NCBI RefSeq assembly: GCF_026212465.1
Contig: NC_080057.1
Span: 8,977,398 to 9,041,397, forward strand
DNA from: Amaranthus tricolor
Lineage: Eukaryota > Streptophyta > Magnoliopsida > Caryophyllales > Amaranthaceae
Length of the DNA stretch: 64,000 bases
Direction of reading: 5' to 3'
Part shown: positions 10,201 through 24,300 of the stretch, piece after piece
Layout of the letters: the number at the start of each line of letters is the position of its first letter
Numbering within the stretch: position 1 is the first letter of the stretch
Notes under the pieces: model-generated
What the model was told of the DNA's origin: nothing
Seen by the model: the letters and a program-made list of their open reading frames with translations, nothing else
Databases searched by the model: none
Made by a program: the position numbers and the translations under genes

Positions 10201-13200
10201 TCAATGACGAATGGACGATGAAGAATGAACAAGGATCAATGGTCAATGACGAATGAACGATGAAGAATGAACAAGGATCAATGATCAAAGAAGAATGAAC
10301 GATGAAGAATTCACAAGGATCAATGATCAATGAAGAATGAACGATGAAGAATGAACGATGAAGAATGAACAAGGATCAATGATCAATGAAGAATGAACAA
10401 GGATCAATGATAAATGAAGAATGAACGATGAAGAATGAACAAGGATCAATAGTCAATGACGAATGAACGATGAAGAATGAACAAGGATCAATGATCAATG
10501 AAGAATGAACGATGAAGAATGAACAAGGATCAATGATCAATGACGAATGAACGATGAAGAATGAACAAGGATCAATGATCAAAGAAGAATGAACGATGAA
10601 GAATTCACAAGGATCAATGATCAATGAAGAATGAACGATGAAGAATGAACAAGGAGCAATGATCAATGAAGAATGAACAATGAAGAATGAACAAGGATCA
10701 ATGCTCAATGACGAATGAACGATGAAGAATGAACAAGGATCAATGATCAATGTAGAATGAACGATGAAGAATGAACAAGGATTAATGGTGAATGACGAAT
10801 GAACGATGAAGAATGAACAACGATCAATGATCAATGAAGAACGAACGATGAAGAATGAACGAGGATCAATGATTAATGAAGAATGAACGATGAAGAATGA
10901 ACAAGGATCAATGATCAATGACAAATGAACGATGAAGAATGAACAAGGATCAATGATCAATGAAGAATGAACGATGAAGAATAAACAAGGATCAATGGTC
11001 AATGACGAATGAACGATGAAGAATGAACAAGGATCAATGATCAAAGAAGAATGAACGATGAAGAATTTACAAGGATCAATAATCAATGAAGAATGAACGA
11101 TGAAGAATGAAAAAGGATCAATGATCAATGAAGAATGAACAATGAAGAATGAACAAGGATCAATGATCAATGAAGAATGAACGATGAAGAATGAACAAGG
11201 ATCAATGATCAATGACGAATGAACGATAAAGAATGAACAAGGATCAATGGTCAATGACGAATGAACGATGAAGAATGAACAAGGATCAATGATCAATGAA
11301 GAATGAACGATGAGGAATGAACAAGGATCAATGATCAATGAAGAATGAACGAAGAAGAATGAACAAGGATCAATGATCAATGAAGAATGAACGATGAAGA
11401 ATGAACAAGGATCAATGATCAATGAAGAATGAACGATGAAGAATGAACAAGGATCAATGAAAAATGACGAATGAACGATGAAGAATGAACAAGGATCAAT
11501 GATCAATGAAGAATGAACGATGAAGAATGAACAAAGATTAATGCTCAATGAAGAATGAACGATGAAGAATGAACAAGGATCAATGATCAATGAAGAATGA
11601 ACGATGAAAAATGAACAAGGATTAATGGTCAATGACGAATGAACGATGAAGAATGAACAAGGATCAATGATCAATGAAGAATGAACGATGAAGAATGAAC
11701 AAGGATTAATGCTCAATGAAGAATGAACGATGAAGAATGAACAAGGATCAATGATCAATGAAGAATGCACGATGAAGAATGAACAAGGATTAATGGTCAA
11801 TGACGAATGAACGATGAAGAATTAACAAGGATTAATGGTCAATGACGAATGAACGATGAAGAATGAAAAAGGATCAATGATCAATGAAGAATGAACGATG
11901 AAGAATAAACAAGGATCAATGGTCAATGACAAATGAACGATGAAGAATGAACAAGGATCAATGATCAATGAAGAATGAACGATGAAAAATGAACAAGGAT
12001 TAATGATCAATGACGAATGAACGATGAAGAATGAACAAGGATCAATGATCAATGAAGAATGAACGATGAAGAATGAACAAGGATTAATGCTCAATGAAGA
12101 ATGAACGATGAAGAATGAACAAGGATCAATGATCAATGAAGAATGCACGATGAAGAATGAACAAGGATTAATGGTCAATGACGAATGAACGATGAAGAAT
12201 GAACAAGGATCAATGATCAATGAAGAATGAACGATGAAGAATGAACAAGGATTAATGGTCAATGTCGAATGAACGATGAAGAATGAACAAGGATCAATGA
12301 TCAATGACGAATGAACGATGAAGAATGAACAAGGATCAATAATCAATGACGAATGAACGATGAAGAATGAACAAGGATCAATGATCAATGACGAATGGAC
12401 GATGAAGAATGAACAAGGATCAATGGTCAATGACGAATGAACGATGAAGAATGAACAAGGATCAATGATCAAAGAAGAATGAACGATGAAGAATTCACAA
12501 GGATCAATGATCAATGAAGAATGAACGATGAAGAATGAACGATGAAGAATGAACAAGGATCAATGATCAATGAAGAATGAACAAGGATCAATGATAAATG
12601 AAGAATGAACGATGAAGAATGAACAAGGATCAATAGTCAATGACGAATGAACGATGAAGAATGAACAAGGATCAATGATCAAAGAAGAATGAACGATGAA
12701 GAATTCACAAGGATCAATGATCAAAGAAGAATGAACGATAAAGAATTCACAAGGATCAATGATCAATGAAGAATGAACGATGAAGAATGAACAAGGAGCA
12801 ATGATCAATGAAGAATGAACAATGAAGAATGAACAAGGATCAATGCTCAATGACGAATGAACGATGAAGAATGAACAAGGATCAATGATCAATGTAGAAT
12901 GAACGATGAAGAATGAACAAGGATTAATGGTGAATGACGAATGAACGATGAAGAATGAACAACGATCAATGATCAATGAAGAACGAACGATGAAGAATGA
13001 ACGAGGATCAATGATTAATGAAGAATGAACGATGAAGAATGAACAAGGATCAATGATCAATGACAAATGAACGATGAAGAATGAACAAGGATCAATGATC
13101 AATGAAGAATGAACGATGAAGAATAAACAAGGATCAATGGTCAATGACGAATGAACGATGAAGAATGAACAAGGATCAATGATCAAAGAAGAATGAACGA

Positions 13201-14640
13201 TGAAGAATTTACAAGGATCAATAATCAATGAAGAATGAACGATGAAGAATGAAAAAGGATCAATGATCAATGAAGAATGAACAATGAAGAATGAACAAGG
13301 ATCAATGATCAATGAAGAATGAACGATGAAGAATGAACAAGGATCAATGATCAATGACGAATGAACGATAAAGAATGAACAAGGATCAATGGTCAATGAC
13401 GAATGAACGATGAAGAATGAACAAGGATCAATGATCAATGAAGAATGAACGATGAGGAATGAACAAGGATCAATGATCAATGAAGAATGAACGAAGAAGA
13501 ATGAACAAGGATCAATGATCAATGAAGAATGAACGATGAAGAATGAACAAGGATCAATGATCAATGAAGAATGAACGATGAAGAATGAACAAGGATCAAT
13601 GAAAAATGACGAATGAACGATGAAGAATGAACAAGGATCAATGATCAATGAAGAATGAACGATGAAGAATGAACAAAGATTAATGCTCAATGAAGAATGA
13701 ACGATGAAGAATGAACAAGGATCAATGATCAATGAAGAATGAACGATGAAAAATGAACAAGGATTAATGGTCAATGACGAATGAACGATGAAGAATGAAC
13801 AAGGATCAATGATCAATGAAGAATGAACGATGAAGAATGAACAAGGATTAATGCTCAATGAAGAATGAACGATGAAGAATGAACAAGGATCAATGATCAA
13901 TGAAGAATGCACGATGAAGAATGAACAAGGATTAATGGTCAATGACGAATGAACGATGAAGAATTAACAAGGATTAATGGTCAATGACGAATGAACGATG
14001 AAGAATGAAAAAGGATCAATGATCAATGAAGAATGAACGATGAAGAATAAACAAGGATCAATGGTCAATGACAAATGAACGATGAAGAATGAACAAGGAT
14101 CAATGATCAATGAAGAATGAACGATGAAAAATGAACAAGGATTAATGGTCAATGACGAATGAACGATGAAGAATGAACAAGGATCAATGATCAATGAAGA
14201 ATGAACGATGAAGAATGAACAAGGATTAATGCTCAATGAAGAATGAACGATGAAGAATGAACAAGGATCAATGATCAATGAAGAATGAACGATGAAGAAT
14301 GAACAAGGATCAATTATCAATGACAAATGAACGATGAAGAATGAACAAGGATCAATGGTCAATGACGAATGAACGATGAAGAATGAACAAGGATCAATGA
14401 TCAATGAAGAATGAACGATGAAGAATGAACAAGGATCAATGATCAATGAAGAATGAACGATGAAAATTGAACAAGGATTAATGGTCAATGACGAATGAAC
14501 GATGAAGAATTAACAAGGATCAATGATCAATGAAGAATGAACTATGAAGAATGAACAAGGATCAATGGTCAATGACGAATGAACGATGAAGAATGAACAA
14601 GGATCAATGATCAAAGAAGAATGAACGATGAAGAATTAAC
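1253..14640. repeat. Array zone I: 2.0-2.8-kb higher-order repeats
   Basis: Rare variants recur in the same order. The linked pair CAATCAAG / CGTTGATC appears at 2824/2901, 5596/5673, 7612/7689 and 9824/9901, giving spacings of 2772, 2016 and 2212 bp. The variant GAGGATC (after AAC) recurs at 1971, 8649, 10861 and 13003, giving spacings of 6678, 2212 and 2142 bp. A slot-1 variant that creates an EcoRI site (GAATTC, first at 1417-1422) was noticed only in this zone, up to about 12.75 kb. A 56-bp unit followed directly by a 28-bp unit (1421-1476, 1477-1504) is a hallmark that recurs in the copies. Confidence 0.85.
5224..9254. repeat. Tandem 2,016-bp higher-order repeat (48 monomers)
   Basis: Sequence from about 5224 recurs 2,016 bp further right, and marker variants keep that exact offset (5596 to 7612, 5673 to 7689). 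2,016 bp is 48 x 42. A few substitutions separate the copies, for example two C-to-G changes at 7206 and 7220. The limits given are approximate. Confidence 0.75.
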
Positions 14641-14678
14641 AAGGATCAATGATCAATGAAGAATGAACGATGAAGAAT

Positions 14679-14712
14679 GAACATGATCAATGAAGAATGA
14701 ACAATGAAGAAT
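14679..14712. repeat. 34-bp monomer with an 8-bp deletion
   Basis: The unit reads GAACATGATCAATG where GAACAAGGATCAATGATCAATG is expected, so 8 bp are missing. An identical lesion at 20691 marks the 6-kb duplication. It is one of only three non-heptameric length changes I noticed. Confidence 0.75.
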
Positions 14713-14847
14713 GAACAAGGATCAATGCTCAATGACGAATGAACGATGAAGAATGAACAAGGATCAATGATCAATGTAGAATGAACGATGAAGAATGAAC
14801 AAGGATTAATGGTGAATGACGAATGAACGATGAAGAATGAACAACGA

Positions 14848-15306
14848 TCAATGATCAATGAAGAATGAACAAGGATCAATGATCAATGAAGAATGAACGA
14901 TGAAGAATGAACAAGGATCAATGATCAATGACAAATGAACAATGAAGAATGAACAAGGATCAATGATCAATGAAGAATGAACGATGAAGAATAAACAAGG
15001 ATCAATGGTCAATGACGAATGAACGATGAAGAATGAACAAGGATCAATGATCAATGAAGAATGAACGATGAAGAATGAACAAGGATCAATGATCAATGAC
15101 AAATGAACAATGAAGAATGAACAAGGATCAATGATCAATGAAGAATGAACGATGAAGAATAAACAAGGATCAATGGTCAATGACGAATGAACGATGAAGA
15201 ATGAACAAGGATCAATGATCAATGAAGAATGAACGATGAAGAATGAACAAGGATCAATGCTCAATGAAGAATGAACGATGAAGAATGAACAAGTATCAAT
15301 TATCAA
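14848..15306. repeat. Local expansion by exactly four monomers (168 bp)
   Basis: Compared with its duplicate at 20860-21150, this stretch carries 168 extra bases, which is four 42-bp units. It explains why the offset between the two large copies falls from 6,012 to 5,844 bp. The extra block repeats neighbouring variants (a slot 4 GACAAAT followed by GAACAATG), consistent with a local tandem duplication, or with a deletion in the other copy. Confidence 0.75.
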
Positions 15307-18300
15307 TCACAAATGAACGATGAAGAATGAACAAGGATCAATGATCAATGAAGAATGAACGATGAAGAATAAACAAGGATGAATGGTCAATGACGAATGA
15401 ACGATGAAGAATGAACAAGGATCAATGATCAATGAAGGATGAACGATGAAGAATGAACAAGGATCAATGATCAATGAAGCATGAACGATGAAGAATGAAC
15501 AAGGATCAATGATGAATGACGAATGAACGATGAAGAATGAACAAGGATCAATGATCAATGAAGAATGAACGATGAAGAATAAACAAGGATTAATGGTCAA
15601 TGACGAATGAACGATGAAGAATGAACAAGGATTAATGGTCAATGACGAATGAACGATGTAGAATGAACCACGATCAATGATCAATGAAGAATGAATGATG
15701 AAGAATGAACAAGGATCAATGATCAATGACGAATGAACGATGAAGAATGAACAAGGATCAATGATCAATGAAGAATGAACGATGAAGAATGAACAAGGAT
15801 CAATGATCAATGACGAATGAACGATAAAGAATGAACAAGGATCAATGGTCAATGACGAATGAACGATGAAGAATGAACAAGGATCAATGATCAATGAAGA
15901 ATGAACGATGAGGAATGAACAAGGATCAATGATCAATGAAGAATGAACGAAGAAGAATGAACAAGGATCAATGATCAATGAAGAATGAACGATGAAGCAT
16001 GAACAAGGATCAATGATCAATGAAGAATGAACGATGAAGAATGAACCAGGATCAATGAAGAATGACGAATGAACGATGAAGAATGAACAAGGATCAATGA
16101 TCAATGAAGAATGAACGATGAAGAATGAACAAAGATTAATGCTCAATGAAGAATGAACGATGAAGAATGAACAAGGATCAATGATCAATGAAGAATGAAC
16201 GATGAAAAATGCACAAGGATTAATGGTCAATGATGAATGAACGATGAAGAATGAACAAGGATCAATGATCAATGAAGAATGAACGATGAAGAATGAACAA
16301 GGATTAATGCTCAATGAAGAATGAAAGATGAAGAATGAACAAGGATCAATGATCAATGAAGAATGCACGATGAAGAATGAACAAGGATTAATGGTCAATG
16401 ACGAATGAACGATGAAGAATTAACAAGGATTAATGGTCAATGACGAATGAACGATGAAGAATGAACAAGGATCAATGATCAATGAAGAATGAACGATGAA
16501 GAATAAACAAGGATCAATGGTCAATGACAAATGAACGATGAAGAATGAACAAGGATCAATGATCAATGAAGAATGAACGATGAAGAATGAACAAGGATCA
16601 ATGATCAATGAAGAATGAACGATGAAGAATGAACAAGGATCAATTATCAATGACAAATGAACGATGAAGAATGAACAAGGATCAATGGTCAATGACGAAT
16701 GAACGATGAAGAATGAACAAGGATCAATGATCAATGAAGAATGAACGATGAAGAATGAACAAGGATCAATGATCAATGAAGAATGAACGATGAAAATTGA
16801 ACAAGGATTAATGGTCAATGACGAATGAACGATGAAGAATGAAAAGGGATCAATGATCAATGAAGAATGAACGATGAAGAATGAACAAGGATTAATGCTC
16901 AATGAAGAATGAACGATGAAGAATGAACAAGGATCAATGATCAATGAAGAATGCACGATGAAGAATGAACAAGGATTAATGGTCAATGACGAATGAACGA
17001 TGAAGAATTAACAAGGATCAATGATCAATGAAGAATGAACTATGAAGAATGAACAAGGATCAATGGTCAATGACGAATGAACGATGAAAAATGAACAAGG
17101 ATCAATGATCAAAGAAGAATGAACGATGAAGAATTAACAAGGATCAATGATCAATGAAGAATGAACGATGAAGAATGAACAAGGATCAATGATCAATGAA
17201 GAATGAACAAGGATCAATGCTCAATGACGAATGAACGATGAAGAATGAACAAGGATCAATGATCAATGTAGAATGAACGATGAAGAATGAACAAGGATTA
17301 ATGGTGAATGACGAATAAACGATGAAGAATGAACAACGATCAATGATCAATGAAGAATGAACAAGGATCAATGATCAATGAAGAATGAACGATGAAGAAT
17401 GAACAAGGATCAATGATCAATGACAAATGAACAATGAAGAATGAACAAGGATCAATGATCAATGAAGAATGAACGATGAAGAATAAACAAGGATCAATGG
17501 TCAATGACGAATGAACGATGAAGAATGAACAAGGATCAATGCTCAATGAAGAATGAACGATGAAGAATGAACAAGGATTAATGCTCAATGAAGAATGAAC
17601 GATGAAGAATGAACAAGGATCAATTATCAATGACAAATGAACGATGAAGAATGAACAAGGATCAATTATCAATGAAGAATGAACGATGAAGAATGAACAA
17701 AGATTAATGCTCAATGAAGAATGAACGATGAAGAATGAACAAGGATCAATGATCAATGAAGAATGAACGATGAACAATAAACAAGGATCAATCGTCAATG
17801 ACAAATGAACGATGAAGAATGAACAAGGATCAATGATCAATGAAGAATGAACGATGAAGAATGAACAAGGATCAATGATCAATGAAGAATGAACGATGAA
17901 GAATGAACAAGGATCAAATATCAATGACAAATGAATGATGAAGAATGAACAAGGATCAATGGTCAATGACGAATGAACGATGAAGAATGAACAAGGATCA
18001 ATGATCAATGAAGAATGAACGATGAAGAATGAACAAGGATCAATGATCAATGAAGAATGAACGATAAAAATTGAACAAGGATTAATGGTCAATGACGAAT
18101 GAACGATGAAGAATGAAAAGGGATTAATGATCAATGAAGAATGAACGATGAAGAATGAACAAGGATTAATGCTCAATGAAGAATGAACGATGAAGAATGA
18201 ACAAGGATCAATGATCAATGAAGAATGCACGATGAAGAATGAACAAGGATTAATGGTCAATGACGAATGAACGTTGAAGAATTAACAAGGATCAATGATC

Positions 18301-21300
18301 AATGAAGAATGAACTATTAAGAATGAACAAGGATCAATGGTCAATGACGAATGAACGATGAAGAATGAACAAGGATCAATGATCAAAGAAGAATGAACGA
18401 TGAAGAATTAACAAGGATCAATGATCAATGAAGAATGAACGATGAAGAATGAACAAGGATCAATGATCAATGAAGAATGAACAATGAAGAATGAACAAGG
18501 ATCAATGCTCAATGACGAATGAACGATGAAGAATGAACAAGGATCAATGATCAATGTAGAATGAACGATGAAGAATGAACAAGGATTAATGGTGAATGAC
18601 GAATGAACGATGAAGAATGAACAACGATCAATGATCAATGAAGAATGAATAAGGATCAATGATCAATGAAGAATGAACGATGAAGAATGAACAAGGATCA
18701 ATGATCAATGACAAATGAACAATGAAGAATGAACAAGGATCAATGATCAATGAAGAATGAACGATGAAGAATAAACAAGGATCAATGGTCAATGACGAAT
18801 GAACGATGAAGAATGAACAAGGATCAATGATCAATGAAGAATGAACGATGAAGAATGAACAAGGATCAATGCTCAATGAAGAATGAACGATGAAGAATGA
18901 ACAAGGATCAATTATCAATGACAAATGAACGATGAAGAATGAACAAGGATCAATGATCAATGAAGAATGAACGATGAAGAATAAACAAGGATTAATGGTC
19001 AATGACGAATGAACGATGAAGAATGAACAAGGATCAATGATCAATGAAGGATGAACGATGAAGAATGAACAAGGATCAATGATCAATGAAGCATGAACGA
19101 TGAAGAATGAACAAGGATCAATGATGAATGACGAATGAACGATGAAGAATGAACAAGGATTAATGGTCAATAACGAATGAACGATGTAGAATGAACCACG
19201 ATCAATGATCAATGAGGAATGAATGATGAAGAATGAACAAGGATCAATGATCAATGACGAATGAACGATGAAGAATGAACAAGGATCAATGATCAATGAA
19301 GAATGAACGATGAAGAATGAACAAGGATCAATGATCAATGAAGAATGAACGATGAAAAATGAACAAGGATTAATGGTCAATGACGAATGAACGATGAAGA
19401 ATGAACAAGGATCAATGATCAATGAAGAATGAACGATGAAGAATGAACAAGGATTAATGCTCAATGAAGAATGAACGATGAAGAATGAACAAGGATCAAT
19501 GATCAATGAAGAATGCACGATGAAGAATGAACAAGGATTAATGGTCAATGACGAATGAACGATGAAGAATTAACAAGGATTAATGGTCAATGACGAATGA
19601 ACGATGAAGAATGAAAAAGGATCAATGATCAATGAAGAATGAACGATGAAGAATAAACAAGGATCAATGGTCAATGACAAATGAACGATGAAGAATGAAC
19701 AAGGATCAATGGTCAATGAAGAATGAACGATGAAAAATGAACAAGGATTAATGGTCAATGACGAATGAACGATGAAGAATGAACAAGGATCAATGATCAA
19801 TGAAGAATGAACGATGAAGAATGAACAAGGATTAATGCTCAATGAAGAATGAACGATGAAGAATGAACAAGGATCAATGATCAATGAAGAATGCACGATG
19901 AAGAATGAACAAGGATTAATGGTCAATGACGAATGAACGATGAAGAATTAACAAGGATTAATGGTCAATGACGAATGAACGATGAAGAATGAAAAAGGAT
20001 CAATGATCAATGAAGAATGAACGATGAAGAATAAACAAGGATCAATGGTCAATGACAAATGAACGATGAAGAATGAACAACGATCAATGATCAATGAAGA
20101 ATGAACAAGGATCAATGATCAATGAAGAATGAACGATGAAGAATGAACAAGGATCAATTATCAATGACAAATGAACGATGAAGAATGAACAAGGATCAAT
20201 GGTCAATGACGAATGAACGATGAAGAATGAACAAGGATCAATGATCAATGAAGAATGAACGATGAAGAATGAACAAGGATCAATGATCAATGAAGAATGA
20301 ACGATGAAAATTGAACAAGGATTAATGGTCAATGACGAATGAACGATGAAGAATGAAAAGGGATCAATGATCAATGAAGAATGAACGATGAAGAATGAAC
20401 AAGGATTAATGCTCAATGAAGAATGAACGATGAAGAATGAACAAGGATCAATGATCAATGAAGAATGCACGATGAAGAATGAACAAGGATTAATGGTCAA
20501 TGACGAATGAACGATGAAGAATTAACAAGGATCAATGATCAATGAAGAATGAACTATGAAGAATGAACAAGGATCAATGGTCAATGACGAATGAACGATG
20601 AAGAATGAACAAGGATCAATGATCAAAGAAGAATGAACGATGAAGAATTAACAAGGATCAATGATCAATGAAGAATGAACGATGAAGAATGAACATGATC
20701 AATGAAGAATGAACAATGAAGAATGAACAAGGATCAATGCTCAATGACGAATGAACGATGAAGAATGAACAAGGATCAATGATCAATGTAGAATGAACGA
20801 TGAAGAATGAACAAGGATTAATGGTGAATGACGAATGAACGATGAAGAATGAACAACGATCAATGATCAATGAAGAATGAACAAGGATCAATGATCAATG
20901 AAGAATGAACGATGAAGAATGAACAAGGATCAATGATCAATGACAAATGAACAATGAAGAATGAACAAGGATCAATGATCAATGAAGAATGAACGATGAA
21001 GAATAAACAAGGATCAATGGTCAATGACGAATGAACGATGAAGAATGAACAAGGATCAATGATCAATGAAGAATGAACGATGAAGAATGAACAAGGATCA
21101 ATGCTCAATGAAGAATGAACGATGAAGAATGAACAAGTATCAATTATCAATCACAAATGAACGATGAAGAATGAACAAGGATCAATGATCAATGAAGAAT
21201 GAACGATGAAGAATAAACAAGGATGAATGGTCAATGACGAATGAACGATGAAGAATGAACAAGGATCAATGATCAATGAAGGATGAACGATGAAGAATGA

Positions 21301-24300
21301 ACAAGGATCAATGATCAATGAAGCATGAACGATGAAGAATGAACAAGGATCAATGATGAATGACGAATGAACGATGAAGAATGAACAAGGATCAATGATC
21401 AATGAAGAATGAACGATGAAGAATAAACAAGGATTAATGGTCAATGACGAATGAACGATGAAGAATGAACAAGGATTAATGGTCAATGACGAATGAACGA
21501 TGTAGAATGAACCACGATCAATGATCAATGAAGAATGAATGATGAAGAATGAACAAGGATCAATGATCAATGACGAATGAACGATGAAGAATGAACAAGG
21601 ATCAATGATCAATGAAGAATGAACGATGAAGAATGAACAAGGATCAATGATCAATGACGAATGAACGATAAAGAATGAACAAGGATCAATGGTCAATGAC
21701 GAATGAACGATGAAGAATGAACAAGGATCAATGATCAATGAAGAATGAACGATGAGGAATGAACAAGGATCAATGATCAATGAAGAATGAACGAAGAAGA
21801 ATGAACAAGGATCAATGATCAATGAAGAATGAACGATGAAGCATGAACAAGGATCAATGATCAATGAAGAATGAACGATGAAGAATGAACAAGGATCAAT
21901 GAAGAATGACGAATGAACGATGAAGAATGAACAAGGATCAATGATCAATGAAGAATGAACGATGAAGAATGAACAAAGATTAATGCTCAATGAAGAATGA
22001 ACGATGAAGAATGAACAAGGATCAATGATCAATGAAGAATGAACGATGAAAAATGCACAAGGATTAATGGTCAATGACGAATGAACGATGAAGAATGAAC
22101 AAGGATCAATGATCAATGAAGAATGAACGATGAAGAATGAACAAGGATTAATGCTCAATGAAGAATGAACGATGAAGAATGAACAAGGATCAATGATCAA
22201 TGAAGAATGCACGATGAAGAATGAACAAGGATTAATGGTCAATGACGAATGAACGATGAAGAATTAACAAGGATTAATGGTCAATGACGAATGAACGATG
22301 AAGAATGAACAAGGATCAATGATCAATGAAGAATGAACGATGAAGAATAAACAAGGATCAATGGTCAATGACAAATGAACGATGAAGAATGAACAAGGAT
22401 CAATGATCAATGAAGAATGACCGATGAAGAATGAACAAGGATCAATGATCAATGAAGAATGAACGATGAAAATTGAACAAGGATTAATAGTCAATGACGA
22501 ATGAACGATGAAGAATGAAAAGGGATCAATGATCAATGAAGAATGAACGATGAAGAATGAACAAGGATTAATGCTCAATGAAGAATGAACGATGAAGAAT
22601 GAACAAGGATCAATGATCAATGAAGAATGCACGATGAAGAATGAACAAGGATTAATGGTCAATGACGAATGAACGATGAAGAATTAACAAGGATCAATGA
22701 TCAATGAAGAATGAACTATGAAGAATGAACAAGGATCAATGGTCAATGACGAATGAACGATGAAAAATGAACAAGGATCAATGATCAAAGAAGAATGAAC
22801 GATGAAGAATTAACAAGGATCAATGATCAATGAAGAATGAACGATGAAGAATGAACAAGGATCAATGATCAATGAAGAATGAACAATGAAGAATGAACAA
22901 GGATCAATGCTCAATGACGAATGAACGATGAAGAATGAACAAGGATCAATGATCAATGTAGAATGAACGATGAAGAATGAACAAGGATTAATGGTGAATG
23001 ACGAATAAACGATGAAGAATGAACAACGATCAATAATCAATGAAGAATGAACAAGGATCAATGATCAATGAAGAATGAACGATGAAGAATGAACAAGGAT
23101 CAATGATCAATGACAAATGAACAATGAAGAATGAACAAGGATCAATGATCAATGAAGAATGAACGATGAAGAATAAACAAGGATCAATGGTCAATGACGA
23201 ATGAACGATGAAGAATGAACAAGGATCAATGCTCAATGAAGAATGAACGATGAAGAATGAACAAGGATTAATGCTCAATGAAGAATGAACGATGAAGAAT
23301 GAACAAGGATCAATTATCAATGACAAATGAACGATGAAGAATGAACAAGGATCAATTATCAATGAAGAATGAACGATGAAGAATGAACAAAGATTAATGC
23401 TCAATGAAGAATGAACGATGAAGAATGAACAAGGATCAATGATCAATGAAGAAAGAACGATGAAGAATAAACAAGGATCAATCGTCAATGACAAATGAAC
23501 GATGAAGAATGAACAAGGATCAATGATCAATGAAGAATGAACGATGAAGAATGAACAAGGATCAATGATCAATGAAGAATGAACGATGAAGAATGAACAA
23601 GGATCAAATATCAATGACAAATGAACGATGAAGAATGAACAAGGATCAATGGTCAATGACGAATGAACGATGAAGAATGAACAAGGATCAATGATCAATG
23701 AAGAATGAACGATGAAGAATGAACAAGGATCAATGATCAATGAAGAATGAACGATGAAAATTGAACAAGGATTAATGGTCAATGACGAATGAACGATGAA
23801 GAATGAAAAGGGATTAATGATCAATGAAGAATGAACGATGAAGAATGAACAAGGATTAATGCTCAATGAAGAATGAACGATGAAGAATGAACAAGGATCA
23901 ATGATCAATGAAGAATGCACGATGAAGAATGAACAAGGATTAATGGTCAATGACGAATGAACGATGAAGAATTAACAAGGATCAATGATCAATGAAGAAT
24001 GAACTATTAAGAATGAACAAGGATCAATGGTCAATGACGAATGAACGATGAAGAATGAACAAGGATCAATGATCAAAGAAGAATGAACGATGAAGAATTA
24101 ACAAGGATCAATGATCAATGAAGAATGAACGATGAAGAATGAACAAGGATCAATGATCAATGAAGAATGAACAATGAAGAATGAACAAGGATCAATGCTC
24201 AATGACGAATGAACGATGAAGAATGAACAAGGATCAATGATCAATGTAGAATGAACGATGAAGAATGAACAAGGATTAATGGTGAATGACGAATGAACGA

